A DNA stretch of 64,000 nucleotides from Alteromonas mediterranea DE (GTDB lineage Bacteria > Pseudomonadota > Gammaproteobacteria > Enterobacterales > Alteromonadaceae), in the NCBI RefSeq assembly GCF_000020585.3, contig NC_011138.3, positions 2,584,324-2,648,323 on the forward strand. Direction: 5' to 3'. Both the position numbers and the translations under genes were made by a program. Position 1 is the first letter of the stretch; each line of letters starts with the position of its first letter. Below the pieces are notes generated by a model that saw only the letters and a program-made list of their open reading frames with translations, did not search any database and was not told the origin of the DNA. This document shows, piece after piece, positions 45,085-53,949 of this stretch.

Positions 45085-46677
45085 ATGTATCGCTTTAAAG
45101 GAAAATCTAAGTCCCCTACGTTATGGAAATATGCAGCTCCCCTATGGGCTGCACTCACGTTTGCATTTTCTAACACTAGTATAAGTGCGGAGTTAAAACC
45201 CGCAGACAAATTCGATTTAAGTGAGTGGAAAATTACACTGCCTACCGATAACGATGGAAACGGCAAAGTCGATGAAGTGTCGGTAAAGAATATTCAAAAA
45301 CTCAGTCATCCAGACTTCTTTTATCTAGATGATGAGGGAAATATGGTGTTTGCTGCGCCTAATAAAGCGCTTACCACACAAAATTCATCTAATACCCGTA
45401 GCGAACTTCGACACATGCTTCGCGGTTCTAACACGCGTATAAAAACTCACTCCCCCAAGAATAACTTTACCGTCGCTAGCAACCCTATTTCAGACCGCTT
45501 TGCGCAAGTAGGCGGAAAATTAAACGCCACGCTTAAAGTGCAGCACGTTGCTACCAGGGCAAAATATCCCGACAAAGCGCCGGCTTTTTCAGTGGTAGTG
45601 GGCCAAATACACGCCAGTAAATGGAAGAAAAAGGTCAAAGGATTTGGTTGGGGTAATGAACCACTAAAGATTTATTATAAAAAGTGGCCACAGCATGAAA
45701 CTGGTTCTGTATTCTGGACTTACGAGCGCAACTTGCCCAAGAATGATAAAAACCGTACTGATATTGCTTATCCAGTTTGGGGAAATTTATGGACCGACCC
45801 TGAAAACCCGGATAGCGAGGGTATTAAACTTAACGAGAGCTTTAGTTATGAAGTGAACGTTCACGGTGATGTGATGTACCTAAGCTTCAAATCAGACGGA
45901 CACAAGACCGTTAATTATGCTATTAATCTTGCCAATGGGGTAAATGCCTATGGTGAGTTGGACCAGCACGATCACCCTTACGGCTATACGCTAGATTGGA
46001 ATTATTTTAAAGCGGGCGCTTATAACCAGTGCAGTACTAAAGATGATGACGGCTTTTGGTACGCTGCATGTATGGGTACAGGAAACTGGGAAGAAGATAA
46101 GAAAAACGGTGACTATGTTCAGGTCGCGTTTTCCCACTTAACGGTAGGTGAAAGCAGCGAACCTACTGAAACCTTCAAAGCTAACCTTGTCATGCAAAGA
46201 CCCGTGGCGAAAAGCGACAACGTTAAGATTGGCGCTACGCTAAACAAAAAAGAAGCGATATCTATAGATGCTATTCCCACTTCCGCGTTAACGGCAATAA
46301 AAAGTGTTGCTCCTAATTTTGCGGTACAAGAAGTTGAGAAAAAATACAAACACGATCATGTATATCTTGATGTTGAAGGTAAAGACGCTAACGGAAATGA
46401 AATAGAATTCGATATGCTGCAAGATGGCGAGCGGTGGCAAATTGTTGAAGTGCAGCGGGATATGACTTTGGAAGATTTACCTTTTGCTGTAAAAACACTT
46501 ATCAAGAAGCAGGAAAACTCTGATCAAGTTAGGCGTATCATTGAAAGTAAGCAATACGGCACTGACATTACGATTTATGAATTTTATCTTGTGGCAGAAA
46601 ATGGCACTGAATCCCGTAAAGAAATTAAATCTGAAAATGATGAAGTTGTCTTGTTGGATGAAGAGTGGAAACATTAG
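45085..46677 (+). CDS. Secreted PL7 alginate lyase with C-terminal PepSY-like extension
   Basis: A 530-residue exoenzyme. A signal peptide (about 1-35, ending NTSISA) precedes a family 7 polysaccharide lyase domain (about 38-370) with the three PL7 motifs: RSELR at 105-109, QIH at 174-176 (catalytic Gln and His) and YFKAGAYNQC at 307-316 (catalytic Tyr). It should cleave alginate from brown algae by beta-elimination. The last 140 residues (about 390-530) are not part of the lyase fold; repeated patterns such as AVQEVEKKYKHDHVYLDVEGKDANG suggest PepSY-like units. GAGG precedes the ATG. No other alginate genes are nearby. Confidence 0.92.
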   Translation: MYRFKGKSKSPTLWKYAAPLWAALTFAFSNTSISAELKPADKFDLSEWKITLPTDNDGNGKVDEVSVKNIQKLSHPDFFYLDDEGNMVFAAPNKALTTQNSSNTRSELRHMLRGSNTRIKTHSPKNNFTVASNPISDRFAQVGGKLNATLKVQHVATRAKYPDKAPAFSVVVGQIHASKWKKKVKGFGWGNEPLKIYYKKWPQHETGSVFWTYERNLPKNDKNRTDIAYPVWGNLWTDPENPDSEGIKLNESFSYEVNVHGDVMYLSFKSDGHKTVNYAINLANGVNAYGELDQHDHPYGYTLDWNYFKAGAYNQCSTKDDDGFWYAACMGTGNWEEDKKNGDYVQVAFSHLTVGESSEPTETFKANLVMQRPVAKSDNVKIGATLNKKEAISIDAIPTSALTAIKSVAPNFAVQEVEKKYKHDHVYLDVEGKDANGNEIEFDMLQDGERWQIVEVQRDMTLEDLPFAVKTLIKKQENSDQVRRIIESKQYGTDITIYEFYLVAENGTESRKEIKSENDEVVLLDEEWKH

Positions 46678-46722
46678 TTATGTCGGTGTGCTAACCATTC
46701 TACCTTACTTACGTCAGGCAAG

Positions 46723-46747
46723 AAAAAAGGGGCGAGCGCCCCTTTTT
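46723..46747. terminator. Bidirectional terminator
   Basis: AAAGGGGCG and CGCCCCTTT with a 3-base loop region and A/T runs, between the alginate lyase gene and the convergent BON-domain gene. Confidence 0.85.
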
Positions 46748-46771
46748 CCATTAAGTCGAATAAAGAAACCC

Positions 46772-47371
46772 TTAATTCATTGCAGTTTCAGTAACAACAC
46801 GTAGGTCACTTTCAACGTCTTTAACATCTGACGCGTTTTTAGCAATTTCCACTGCTAGGTCACGCTCAGCGTCGGAATCAACTTCACCGGTTAGCTTCAC
46901 AATGCCGTTTTCCACATCAACATCGATGTCGAAGCCCGAAATGTCGGTGTCCATTAATAGACGAGTTTTTATAACTGTTGCAATTTTTGCATCTGTCAAT
47001 TCACTCGTACCTTCCTCTACGCCTTCTTCCATGTCATCTGACATGTCAGAATGCATATCGTTATCAGCAACAACGGTAAGCTTATTGTCTACAGAAGTTA
47101 CGCCGTCGATATTTGCTACTAGCTCTTCTGCCAGCTTTTTATCGACAGAGTTTTCAACCTTACCGGTTAAAACGACGTTACCGTTTTTAACGTCTGTATT
47201 AATGTCAAAAGAGTCAAGGTTGCCGTTAAATAACAGCGTCGCCTCGGCTTTACCGTCTATCCATGCGTCTTTGGCACCTTTTTCCCATTTATTATCTGTG
47301 TCCATATCACCTGCATATGCAGCAGTAGTTAAAGATGTGGCAACAATCATCGAAAGTATTGAACGTTTCAT
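46772..47371 (-). CDS. Periplasmic BON-domain protein (OsmY-like)
   Basis: A 199-residue protein with a cleavable signal peptide (ends TTAAYAGD, about residues 1-21) and two BON domains (about 42-95 and 120-195). Each has the FDINTDVKNGNVVLTGKVEN / FDIDVDVENGIVKLTGEVDS pattern. An acidic Met/Asp-rich linker joins them (NDMHSDMSDDMEEGVEEG). OsmY is the best-known relative, an osmotically induced periplasmic protein that binds phospholipid interfaces. I chose the ATG at 47371, which has AAGGAG upstream. Confidence 0.9.
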   Translation of the reverse strand: MKRSILSMIVATSLTTAAYAGDMDTDNKWEKGAKDAWIDGKAEATLLFNGNLDSFDINTDVKNGNVVLTGKVENSVDKKLAEELVANIDGVTSVDNKLTVVADNDMHSDMSDDMEEGVEEGTSELTDAKIATVIKTRLLMDTDISGFDIDVDVENGIVKLTGEVDSDAERDLAVEIAKNASDVKDVESDLRVVTETAMN

Positions 47372-47815
47372 AACATTTCTCCTTTGTCGAAACTCGAACT
47401 TAGCAATGCCAGAACCTTGCCAACAAAGTAACATATTGAAATAATTTCTTTTTATTGATTATTCGCCTGGATACTCTACCCCACTGATTGCAAACTTTGC
47501 CTTAGGTCGAGAATTTTTTACTTGATGATTTTGCGGTTATCAAAGGTGGTCTGATTGTTAAATAGGTAGTTGAGTAGATAGTTAAGTTGATCGATGAGTT
47601 AATGCTTGAATAATGTAACGAGCAAGCGAAGTACAACAAGGAAGATTAAACTGATTTAACAAAATCCGCGTAATGATAGCTGGCATAGTTTCGATACTTC
47701 AATTAACTAAGGTATCGAACACTTTTCTTAATATATCGCTATTGTCTGCAGTTAACTCTGATGCAGATTAAAGACAAGCAAGACACTTAATTTTTAAATC
47801 AAGGACGCCCAAAAG
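47372..47815. other. Intergenic region between BON and EEP genes
   Basis: About 440 AT-rich bases. I see loose TAGTTGA/TAGATAG-like short repeats near 47565-47610 but no gene, RNA structure or clear terminator. Divergent promoters are expected at the two ends. Confidence 0.4.
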
Positions 47816-48793
47816 ATGGATATTGCGCTCATTATCGCATCGCTACTCTTTATAATAGTCAGCTTTACCCCGTTACTTCCTTCTTCCCACTGGTTAGTTA
47901 GAGTGTGGGAATTTCCGCGTCTTCAAATTTCCGTTATTATAGGTTTCCTGCTTATATGCCACGTGGTTAATTGGCCTTCTACCAATATTCCTTTTTTCGT
48001 TAACGCACTCGCCGTAGGTGGCTTAACAATAAGCCTTGTTTACCAAATTATCTGGATTATTCCCTACACGCCGTTTTACAAGCGTGAAGTTACTAGAATA
48101 AAAAACGCGAAACCACAAGACACCCTCAGCGTGTTGTCTAGCAACGTGTATATGCCCAATAATGATTTTCGTAAACTTATTGAGCATGTTAGAAATAAGC
48201 AGCCTGATTTTTTGGTTACGCTAGAATCCAACGAGAAGTGGCAAAAAGGGATTAGCGAAATTGAATCGGAATACCCTTATCGAAAATTTTGTGCGTTAGA
48301 AAACCTCTATGGCATGCACTTATACAGTAAGATCCCTTTTGAAGAGGCCACATTGAACTTCTTGATTGAAGATGATGTACCGTCAATGAAAGTGAAAATA
48401 AAGCACAAAGGTAAAGATGCGTTACTCTATTTTCTTCATCCGAAACCGCCTAGCCCTACAGAAAATACTTACGCGAAGCCGCGGGACATTGAGTTAACGG
48501 TAGTGGGCGAAGAAATAGCTAAAACAGAAGGGCCGATAATTGTAGCGGGCGACCTTAACGACGTAGCCTGGTCTCCTACCACCCGTAAATTTAAAAAAAT
48601 TAGCGGGCTATTAGACCCAAGAGAGGGGCGTGGCTTTTATAATACATTCCACGCTAAGTACCCGTTAGTAAAATGGCCCCTTGACCATGTATTTCACTCT
48701 AGGCACTTTGCGCTCGTTCATATTGAAAAATTAGAGGGCATTGGCTCTGACCATTACCCTTTATACACGGAGCTCGCGTTTATTGAACAGTAA
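47816..48793 (+). CDS. Membrane-anchored endonuclease/exonuclease/phosphatase-family protein
   Basis: A 325-residue protein. Three hydrophobic helices occupy the first 90 residues (about 3-20, 37-52 and 62-85). An EEP-fold domain follows (about 100-320) with LSVLSSNVYMPNNDF, DFLVTLESNEKW, IIVAGDLNDVAWSPTTRKF (D-x-N motif) and a C-terminal GSDHYPLYTELAF (D-H motif). All four EEP signature regions are visible, so a metal-dependent phosphodiesterase or nuclease facing the periplasm is likely. Substrate unknown. AAGGA precedes the ATG. Confidence 0.87.
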   Translation: MDIALIIASLLFIIVSFTPLLPSSHWLVRVWEFPRLQISVIIGFLLICHVVNWPSTNIPFFVNALAVGGLTISLVYQIIWIIPYTPFYKREVTRIKNAKPQDTLSVLSSNVYMPNNDFRKLIEHVRNKQPDFLVTLESNEKWQKGISEIESEYPYRKFCALENLYGMHLYSKIPFEEATLNFLIEDDVPSMKVKIKHKGKDALLYFLHPKPPSPTENTYAKPRDIELTVVGEEIAKTEGPIIVAGDLNDVAWSPTTRKFKKISGLLDPREGRGFYNTFHAKYPLVKWPLDHVFHSRHFALVHIEKLEGIGSDHYPLYTELAFIEQ

Positions 48794-48826
48794 ACCTATA
48801 AGCGCGAACCAAACTATTGTTTGTTT

Positions 48827-49375
48827 TTAGTGAGAGCCTCTGTGTTCTACACACCACATTAGGCTTTCGCATGCGTCCTCGCGCCTTTTAAAATGCGCTA
48901 AGCCGATAAGCTTCCCTTCTCTGGGCCAAACAGCTTGGTCTAGTACCCTTTGCTCTTCCTCTGACAGCTGGTCAGTGTCTAAAACAATCTCTATTGCTTT
49001 CTTGTTTGGCTTGATAAGCGTTGGATTCGCCGCCTTAACAAGCGAAGACTTCACACAAATATACTCGCGCTTAACCGGATCGCATACCACGCCAATCAAG
49101 TCGTCATCGCAAATAATAGCTGGCCACCCCTCTGATATCCGGCTTTGACCGAACATAATAAGCGTGAAAGCAACGAGCACAAAAAGCGTTAGGCCGATAA
49201 ATTGCGTACTTAAATCTGGCGCCACACTAATGATGACGCCGACAACAGCGGCAAAAAATATCCAACCACCAAACACCCGACGCATTGCGTTAGGAGAAAT
49301 ACCCGATATGACATCCACGACTTTAAGCGATTGCTTGTCGTACTGCCTTATAATTACAGACGATTGTGATTCCAC
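48827..49375 (-). CDS. Hypothetical protein with two transmembrane helices
   Basis: A 182-residue protein I do not recognise. Two transmembrane helices (about 35-52 and 58-78) are followed by a soluble domain (about 85-182) with ICVKSSLVKAANPTLIKPNKKAIEIVLDTDQLSEEEQRVLDQ. The start is a GTG; the ribosome site is not ideal, so the N-terminus may be a few codons off. Convergent with the EEP gene. Confidence 0.62.
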   Translation of the reverse strand: MESQSSVIIRQYDKQSLKVVDVISGISPNAMRRVFGGWIFFAAVVGVIISVAPDLSTQFIGLTLFVLVAFTLIMFGQSRISEGWPAIICDDDLIGVVCDPVKREYICVKSSLVKAANPTLIKPNKKAIEIVLDTDQLSEEEQRVLDQAVWPREGKLIGLAHFKRREDACESLMWCVEHRGSH

Positions 49376-49808
49376 AGCCTTTGTCCACCGAAGAAAAAGA
49401 AATACCTAAATTAATACGTTACAAGTAAGGCTGAAGATTTACCTACACTCAGACCGAACAACTCTTAGAAAAGAAACCCAAGTTTTTCGATAAACAACGT
49501 GTTTAATGATACATGTAGGGACATTTAAATTGTTGAATTGTAATGCTTAAACCTACTATCAAAGCATAGCAAAATAAGAGGCTGGGGCAAAGCTATTGCG
49601 TTTGCTTTGTAAATTTTTCTCCTTCTTTGCACCTATTGCTCGCTTGCGCGAGTAACCAATAGCGAAATTGCCACAAAAAAGAAAAATAAATCATAACTTT
49701 CAACAACTTAAACATTGGGAACGCACCTTGCTTACTACGAAAGTATAACGTGCAAGGTGCACCGTTGAAGCTAATAAGCATTCACAGGGTTATCAAAGGA
49801 GGTTGAGT
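49376..49808. other. Intergenic region with inverted repeats upstream of the GT-YcgG-DUF1989 cassette
   Basis: About 430 bases. Two structures stand out: GCACCTTGC/GCAAGGTGC (49723-49760, 20-base loop) and CTATTG..CTCGC/GCGAG..CAATAG (49633-49662). An open frame on the minus strand covers part of this but has no convincing ribosome site. The repeats could be a small RNA or regulatory leader for the downstream cassette. Confidence 0.4.
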
Positions 49809-50792
49809 ATGCGTTCGCCAGTAAGTGCAGTAACTATTGTTAAAAGTAGAACCGAAAAACTTTGCAATTTAATTTCGCAACTGGAGCAGTGCTCTCCAAC
49901 GCCTGACGAGCTTGTACTCGTTTGGATGGCCCCACCGTCAGACCTTTCGCTGATTAAAAGCGATAAATTCGACATCGTGCACAAGTTTACAACGCAAGGC
50001 GAATTACCCATTGCGAAAGCGCGAAACAAAGGTATGCAAGCAGCTAAACATGCAAACCTCGCATATTTAAACGTTGATGCCGTGATTTCGCCATCACTAT
50101 TTAGAGATGGTTTGCTGGCTTTAAAGGACAACTCAGTAGTTTTTACTTCAGTAGTCTTTTTACCCAGTGAACGCTGCAATAAGACTTATTCAGACATTTC
50201 AAAAAATGAACAGCAAATTGGTTATCTAGCGAGTAACGATGAAACGTTGCCGGAAGATGATAACAACGAAATACCTTCGAGAGAAAAGGAAAACCATCAT
50301 GGAAAGTTTAGTGACGATAGTATTTGTTCTACAGTGTTTTTTATTCGTAAGGCAGACTTTCAGAAAACCGGCGGCTTCGATGAAGGCTACGCGGGTTTCG
50401 GACTAAACGACGAAGACTTTTTTACCAATTGTCGAGCGTTAGGATATTCACTCGAGCAATTACCTACCCGCACGTTTGCGCCGCAGCGCCCTAACTATCA
50501 ATGTCCGGTAAATCATTTGTTGGACTTTGTGCATAACGCCCAGCGTTTTTATTCGAAATGGGGCTTTTACCCTTGCGAAAATGTGCTTAATGCCTATGCA
50601 GAAGAAGGCTATATCAACGCAGACTTTAAAGCGAATGGTGTGAAGATAGTTCAGCTTCCTGAACATGAAGACGAGGCGGCTATAACCCCCTCTGTAGATA
50701 CTTTAAGCCCTAGTTCTAACGCTAATACAGTCGCATTCACCTCTTTTCATTCGCCGGCTAAAAACCAAGAGGTTTTAAGCACAACGGCTTGA
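49809..50792 (+). CDS. Glycosyltransferase family 2-like protein
   Basis: A 327-residue cytoplasmic protein of GT-A fold. It shows SAVTIVKSRTEKLCNLISQLEQ at the start, GELPIAKARNKGMQAAKHANLAYLNVDAVISPSL with the metal-binding DxD-like position, and FFIRKADFQKTGGFDEGYAGFGLNDEDFFTNCRALGY, the galactosyltransferase C-terminal (Glyco_transf_7C) motif with catalytic ED. Acceptor and donor are unknown. The ATG at 49809 has AAAGGAGG just upstream. It leads a tight three-gene cassette with the YqcI/YcgG and DUF1989 genes, an uncommon partnership for a glycosyltransferase. Confidence 0.85.
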   Translation: MRSPVSAVTIVKSRTEKLCNLISQLEQCSPTPDELVLVWMAPPSDLSLIKSDKFDIVHKFTTQGELPIAKARNKGMQAAKHANLAYLNVDAVISPSLFRDGLLALKDNSVVFTSVVFLPSERCNKTYSDISKNEQQIGYLASNDETLPEDDNNEIPSREKENHHGKFSDDSICSTVFFIRKADFQKTGGFDEGYAGFGLNDEDFFTNCRALGYSLEQLPTRTFAPQRPNYQCPVNHLLDFVHNAQRFYSKWGFYPCENVLNAYAEEGYINADFKANGVKIVQLPEHEDEAAITPSVDTLSPSSNANTVAFTSFHSPAKNQEVLSTTA

Positions 50793-50815
50793 ACACGTAG
50801 GAAAGGAGATATGGA

Positions 50816-51490
50816 ATGTCTATAGTAAAGCCGGACTTAGAAGCCCGTTTTCTCTCCTTCGTGGAGGACGATGAGTTTCCCTGCGTAGGGGCTAAAAGCG
50901 CGCTTACTAAGCAACAAATTCATATAAATCAGTATGATGATTTTCGCTGTGATTCCAACGAAACTGACATTTTGGCGTCCATCCACAAATTCGTAGAAAC
51001 GTTTACGTTAAAGCGCGATATGTACTCTTCACTTGTTGTTACCTTTGAGCAGCCTGATACGATTAGCGAGAGCGAATTTGATAAAGTGCTCTGGGAAAAA
51101 CTACAACGCCTGCATGAAGTGGATGCCTGTTTAAAGTCTTGGGATAGTAAAGTTTCCAGCGATCCACACAGTGCGCAATTTAGTTTAAGTTTAGGCGGAA
51201 AAGGTTTTTTCGTTATCGGCTTACACCCAAATGCGTCGCGTAAAAGTCGACGCTTTTCCAACCCCGCTATTGTATTTAACTTACACGAACAGTTTGAGCT
51301 ATTGCGAGATCAAAAGCGCTTTGAAGCATTCAGAGATCATATTAGAAAGCGCGACGTCGCCTATTGCGGCAGTAAAAACACGTTGTTAGCAAACCACGGC
51401 GATAGCTCAGAAGTTTACCAGTACAGTGGAAAGAAACATTCAGAAAATTGGGAATGCCCGTTTAAACAGGTAAAACATCAATCTTCATAA
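50816..51490 (+). CDS. YqcI/YcgG-family putative heme-dependent N-hydroxylase
   Basis: A 224-residue protein with the YqcI/YcgG pattern: FLSFVEDDEFPCVGAKSAL at the N-terminus, GGKGFFVIGLHPNASRKSRRFSNPAIVFNLHEQFE (about 124-158), FRDHIRKRD and the C-terminal ENWECPF. The family includes GntA of guanitoxin synthesis and DcsA of cycloserine synthesis, heme enzymes that N-hydroxylate guanidino groups. That function is carried over by family only; the substrate here is unknown. AAGGAG precedes the ATG; the gene is 23 bases after the glycosyltransferase and 17 bases before DUF1989. Confidence 0.82.
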   Translation: MSIVKPDLEARFLSFVEDDEFPCVGAKSALTKQQIHINQYDDFRCDSNETDILASIHKFVETFTLKRDMYSSLVVTFEQPDTISESEFDKVLWEKLQRLHEVDACLKSWDSKVSSDPHSAQFSLSLGGKGFFVIGLHPNASRKSRRFSNPAIVFNLHEQFELLRDQKRFEAFRDHIRKRDVAYCGSKNTLLANHGDSSEVYQYSGKKHSENWECPFKQVKHQSS

Positions 51491-51507
51491 AGACAAAAAG
51501 GTCCAGT

Positions 51508-52101
51508 ATGAGACAAACAATTCAGCCAAGAAGCGGCACAGCATTTACGATTAAAAAAGGCGAACTGCTGAAAGTAATCGACCCAGAAGGGGAACAAGTG
51601 GCCGACCTTTATGCATTTAATGAGCATGACAAAGAAGAGTTTATTTCTTCGGGTCGAAGCCTAGATTACAACGAAAGTATTCAATTTAAAAAAAGCAGCA
51701 AACTTTATTCGAATCGAAGTAATGTGATGTTTGAAATTGTAGAGGACACGGTAGAGGACCACGATTTCCTTTTAACCCCTTGCAGCGTTGACACGTTCAA
51801 ACACTTTTACCCAGATGAAGCACCTGTGCCAGGCTGTCACGGTAACCTCGTTGCAGCGTTCTCAGAGTTCGATATTCCTGAACATCATGTGTGTACTACC
51901 TTCAATACGTTTATGAATGTAGAGGTAGACAGTGCAGGGAAAATTGCCGTGTTACCACCGAAAAGTAAAGCTGGCGACTATACCGTATTTGAAGCGAAAA
52001 TGGATATGATTGTAGGTCTTACCGCATGCTCAGCCGGTGAATCGAACAACTTCAGGTATAAGCCTATCCAATTTGAAATTTTGCCCGCGAACACACTTTA
52101 G
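51508..52101 (+). CDS. DUF1989 / urea carboxylase-associated family protein
   Basis: A 197-residue protein of the DUF1989 family, whose members lie beside urea carboxylase, allophanate hydrolase or N-hydroxylation genes. It shows GTAFTIKKGELLKVIDPEGEQVADLYAFN (about 11-39), DYNESIQFKKSSKLYSNRSNVMFEIVEDT, FLLTPCSVDTF, GCHGN and HHVCTTFNTFMNV, with three conserved Cys and several His that could bind metal. The family has a cupin-like beta fold by prediction. It is the last gene of the cassette and probably acts on the product of the YqcI/YcgG protein, but the reaction is not established. Confidence 0.85.
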   Translation: MRQTIQPRSGTAFTIKKGELLKVIDPEGEQVADLYAFNEHDKEEFISSGRSLDYNESIQFKKSSKLYSNRSNVMFEIVEDTVEDHDFLLTPCSVDTFKHFYPDEAPVPGCHGNLVAAFSEFDIPEHHVCTTFNTFMNVEVDSAGKIAVLPPKSKAGDYTVFEAKMDMIVGLTACSAGESNNFRYKPIQFEILPANTL

Positions 52102-52138
52102 TTCACGAGCAAACGCTCATTTTCAGACTGAACTTTAA

Positions 52139-52164
52139 GCGCTATCGCGTTTCTGCGATAGCGC
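52139..52164. terminator. Hairpin between convergent genes
   Basis: GCGCTATCGC and GCGATAGCGC form a perfect 10-base stem with a 6-base loop, overlapping the stop of the cytochrome gene and 38 bases after DUF1989. No good T run, so termination is possible but not certain. Confidence 0.5.
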
Positions 52165-53884
52165 TAGGCGCTTCAGCTTGCCAGTTAAGGCGCATATCCC
52201 ACTTAAAACGGTGTTCAGGCTTAAGCGGGGGCTGCTCTGCATCTATCGTGCTGAGTACATTCGTCGCTTCAGTGAGCGTTGCGTCACGACCAAACAAATA
52301 GCTTTGCTCTTTCACGATAGTTAAATAGGCTTTATTAAGCGCATAAGCGCGCTCTGGTGAAGGCGTAATGATGTCGTACACTGATTTGGCACGCTGTACT
52401 TCTTCGACTTTCACCATGCCTTTTTCATCAAACCATTTAGCAAGCATCTCGCCGTTTTGACGGAATTCATCACCACCACCGACCCGCTCCATATACGTCA
52501 AAAACTCACCTTTTTCTTCATTGATATTCGGCACGTCTTCAATTTCTTTAAGGTTAATGTAACCCCACCCTGCTTGGCCTGGTACTTTTCGAGCAAAGGA
52601 GAAAGTTTGATCGAAGGTAGAGCCCACAGTCTTGTGACAGCCATTACAAAACGCGAGTTCTTGGTCGTGTTGGGCCCGAAGCTCGCCCTGTTCGTTTTCG
52701 ATGAAACCATTGATGGTCCAGCCAAAGCCATTATCAATACCTTTTTCACCTAAATAACGGGTTTGAGGCAGCTTCTCAAAGTGCTTATCTTTTGCCTCAG
52801 CATAATAGGCAGAAGCGAGGCTCTCACGGCTTCTAAACATGTGCTTTTTCATGTAGCGTACTTCTTTCATACGCGGTGCATTGTATATAGTGCCATCTTC
52901 ATCGACACCGATATAGCGCACGGTATGTAAGAATTCTGTGCCTTCAGGGTAAAGCATATGGGCGAGCGGAACTGCTTTTGCATCGCCAACATAATGAGAG
53001 GAACGGGCAATTTCAGTCACTGATTTTGTGAGCTTACCGTCTTGGTTTACGTCAATGTTCAGTACTAATTCATTGACCGGCGCTACAGTTAATGTATCAA
53101 GCTCTTTAAGCGCCATTTCAACCAAGCTTAGGTTCAATGTATAGATAGCCTTGTTGTACTCCCCATTTAGCGTTTGAAAGTCATCAGGAAGCCTGATCAT
53201 GGCGTCGCCTGTCGAACCATTAGTCGGCCAAAACGTACTTGGAAAAGGCTTGTAATTGTAAGACACCCACCCGCTTCCATCTTTCGCGAAGCCGTCTTTA
53301 TCAAACGCGTTGTCAGCAGAACTGAGGTTTTCAATGCGCATATAATCAGGCATGACATCTTTTTCTAACGACGCCGTATAATTATCTTCTTTTACATATT
53401 TTTTGATCGTTGCGTCGTCAATACCCCCTATAAGCGACGTACGGTCAATAAACAGGTTCTTCCAGCTATTCGTTAACCCCACATCGGAAAATTCATAGTT
53501 GCCTTGTAGCGTACCATCACCCATTTGATTAGGGCGCTTCTCTATCGAATCGTAACTTTGGTGGCACGCATAGCACGGGTTGTTAACCCCGTCGGTCTTG
53601 GTATAGCACTGGGGAGGGATCACAGATTCAGGGTTATACACTTCATTATGCTCAATATACGCAAGAGCGGGAATATCGTCCCCTTCTCGGTATGGGTAGG
53701 AATGTGCGCTATCGGCATCTGTTTGAGCCGATGAAGGCCCGTCTCCATTGGCAGAGTAAGTACTTGCGCTTACTCCGGTATTTGATTGATTGCTTAAATC
53801 AGCACTTGTGCTTTCAGTGCATCCTGCACTGATAAGTAGTGAAAGCAGAATGCCTGCACCTGGAATTATTTTTAGTATTTTCAT
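52142..53884 (-). CDS. Di-heme c-type cytochrome lipoprotein
   Basis: A 580-residue exported lipoprotein (lipobox ISAGC, lipidated Cys22). Two heme c attachment motifs are CYACH (104-108) and CNGCH (413-417), so two c-type hemes are expected. Between and after them the sequence is unfamiliar; it contains a dockerin- or EF-hand-like DVNQDGKLTKSVTE. I do not recognise a named family. The ATG at 53884 is preceded by an in-frame GTG (53893); no clear ribosome site. It lies downstream of the DUF839/PhoX-like gene, with a terminator-like hairpin between them, and could be an electron partner or an independent function. Confidence 0.78.
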   Translation of the reverse strand: MKILKIIPGAGILLSLLISAGCTESTSADLSNQSNTGVSASTYSANGDGPSSAQTDADSAHSYPYREGDDIPALAYIEHNEVYNPESVIPPQCYTKTDGVNNPCYACHQSYDSIEKRPNQMGDGTLQGNYEFSDVGLTNSWKNLFIDRTSLIGGIDDATIKKYVKEDNYTASLEKDVMPDYMRIENLSSADNAFDKDGFAKDGSGWVSYNYKPFPSTFWPTNGSTGDAMIRLPDDFQTLNGEYNKAIYTLNLSLVEMALKELDTLTVAPVNELVLNIDVNQDGKLTKSVTEIARSSHYVGDAKAVPLAHMLYPEGTEFLHTVRYIGVDEDGTIYNAPRMKEVRYMKKHMFRSRESLASAYYAEAKDKHFEKLPQTRYLGEKGIDNGFGWTINGFIENEQGELRAQHDQELAFCNGCHKTVGSTFDQTFSFARKVPGQAGWGYINLKEIEDVPNINEEKGEFLTYMERVGGGDEFRQNGEMLAKWFDEKGMVKVEEVQRAKSVYDIITPSPERAYALNKAYLTIVKEQSYLFGRDATLTEATNVLSTIDAEQPPLKPEHRFKWDMRLNWQAEAPSAIAETR

Positions 53885-53898
53885 AATCGTCACAACGG

Positions 53899-53926
53899 AA
53901 AAAAGCCGGGCGCGTAAACACCCGGC
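53899..53926 (-). terminator. Terminator of the DUF839 gene, just before the cytochrome gene
   Basis: On the minus strand GCCGGG and CCCGGC with a 10-base loop are followed by a T run, ending about 15 bases before the cytochrome ATG. Partial read-through or an attenuator is possible. Confidence 0.75.
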
Positions 53927-53949
53927 GTATTTTAAATTAAAAAGAAAAC

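Noticed and set aside
49593-49781. Minus-strand 62-residue frame
   Set aside because: Lies over the inverted repeats in an intergenic region, no good ribosome site, no recognisable family.
52142-53884. EF-hand/dockerin-like motif DVNQDGKLTKSVTE in the cytochrome
   Set aside because: Single loop only, without the paired repeat of a real dockerin, so not called as a second dockerin.
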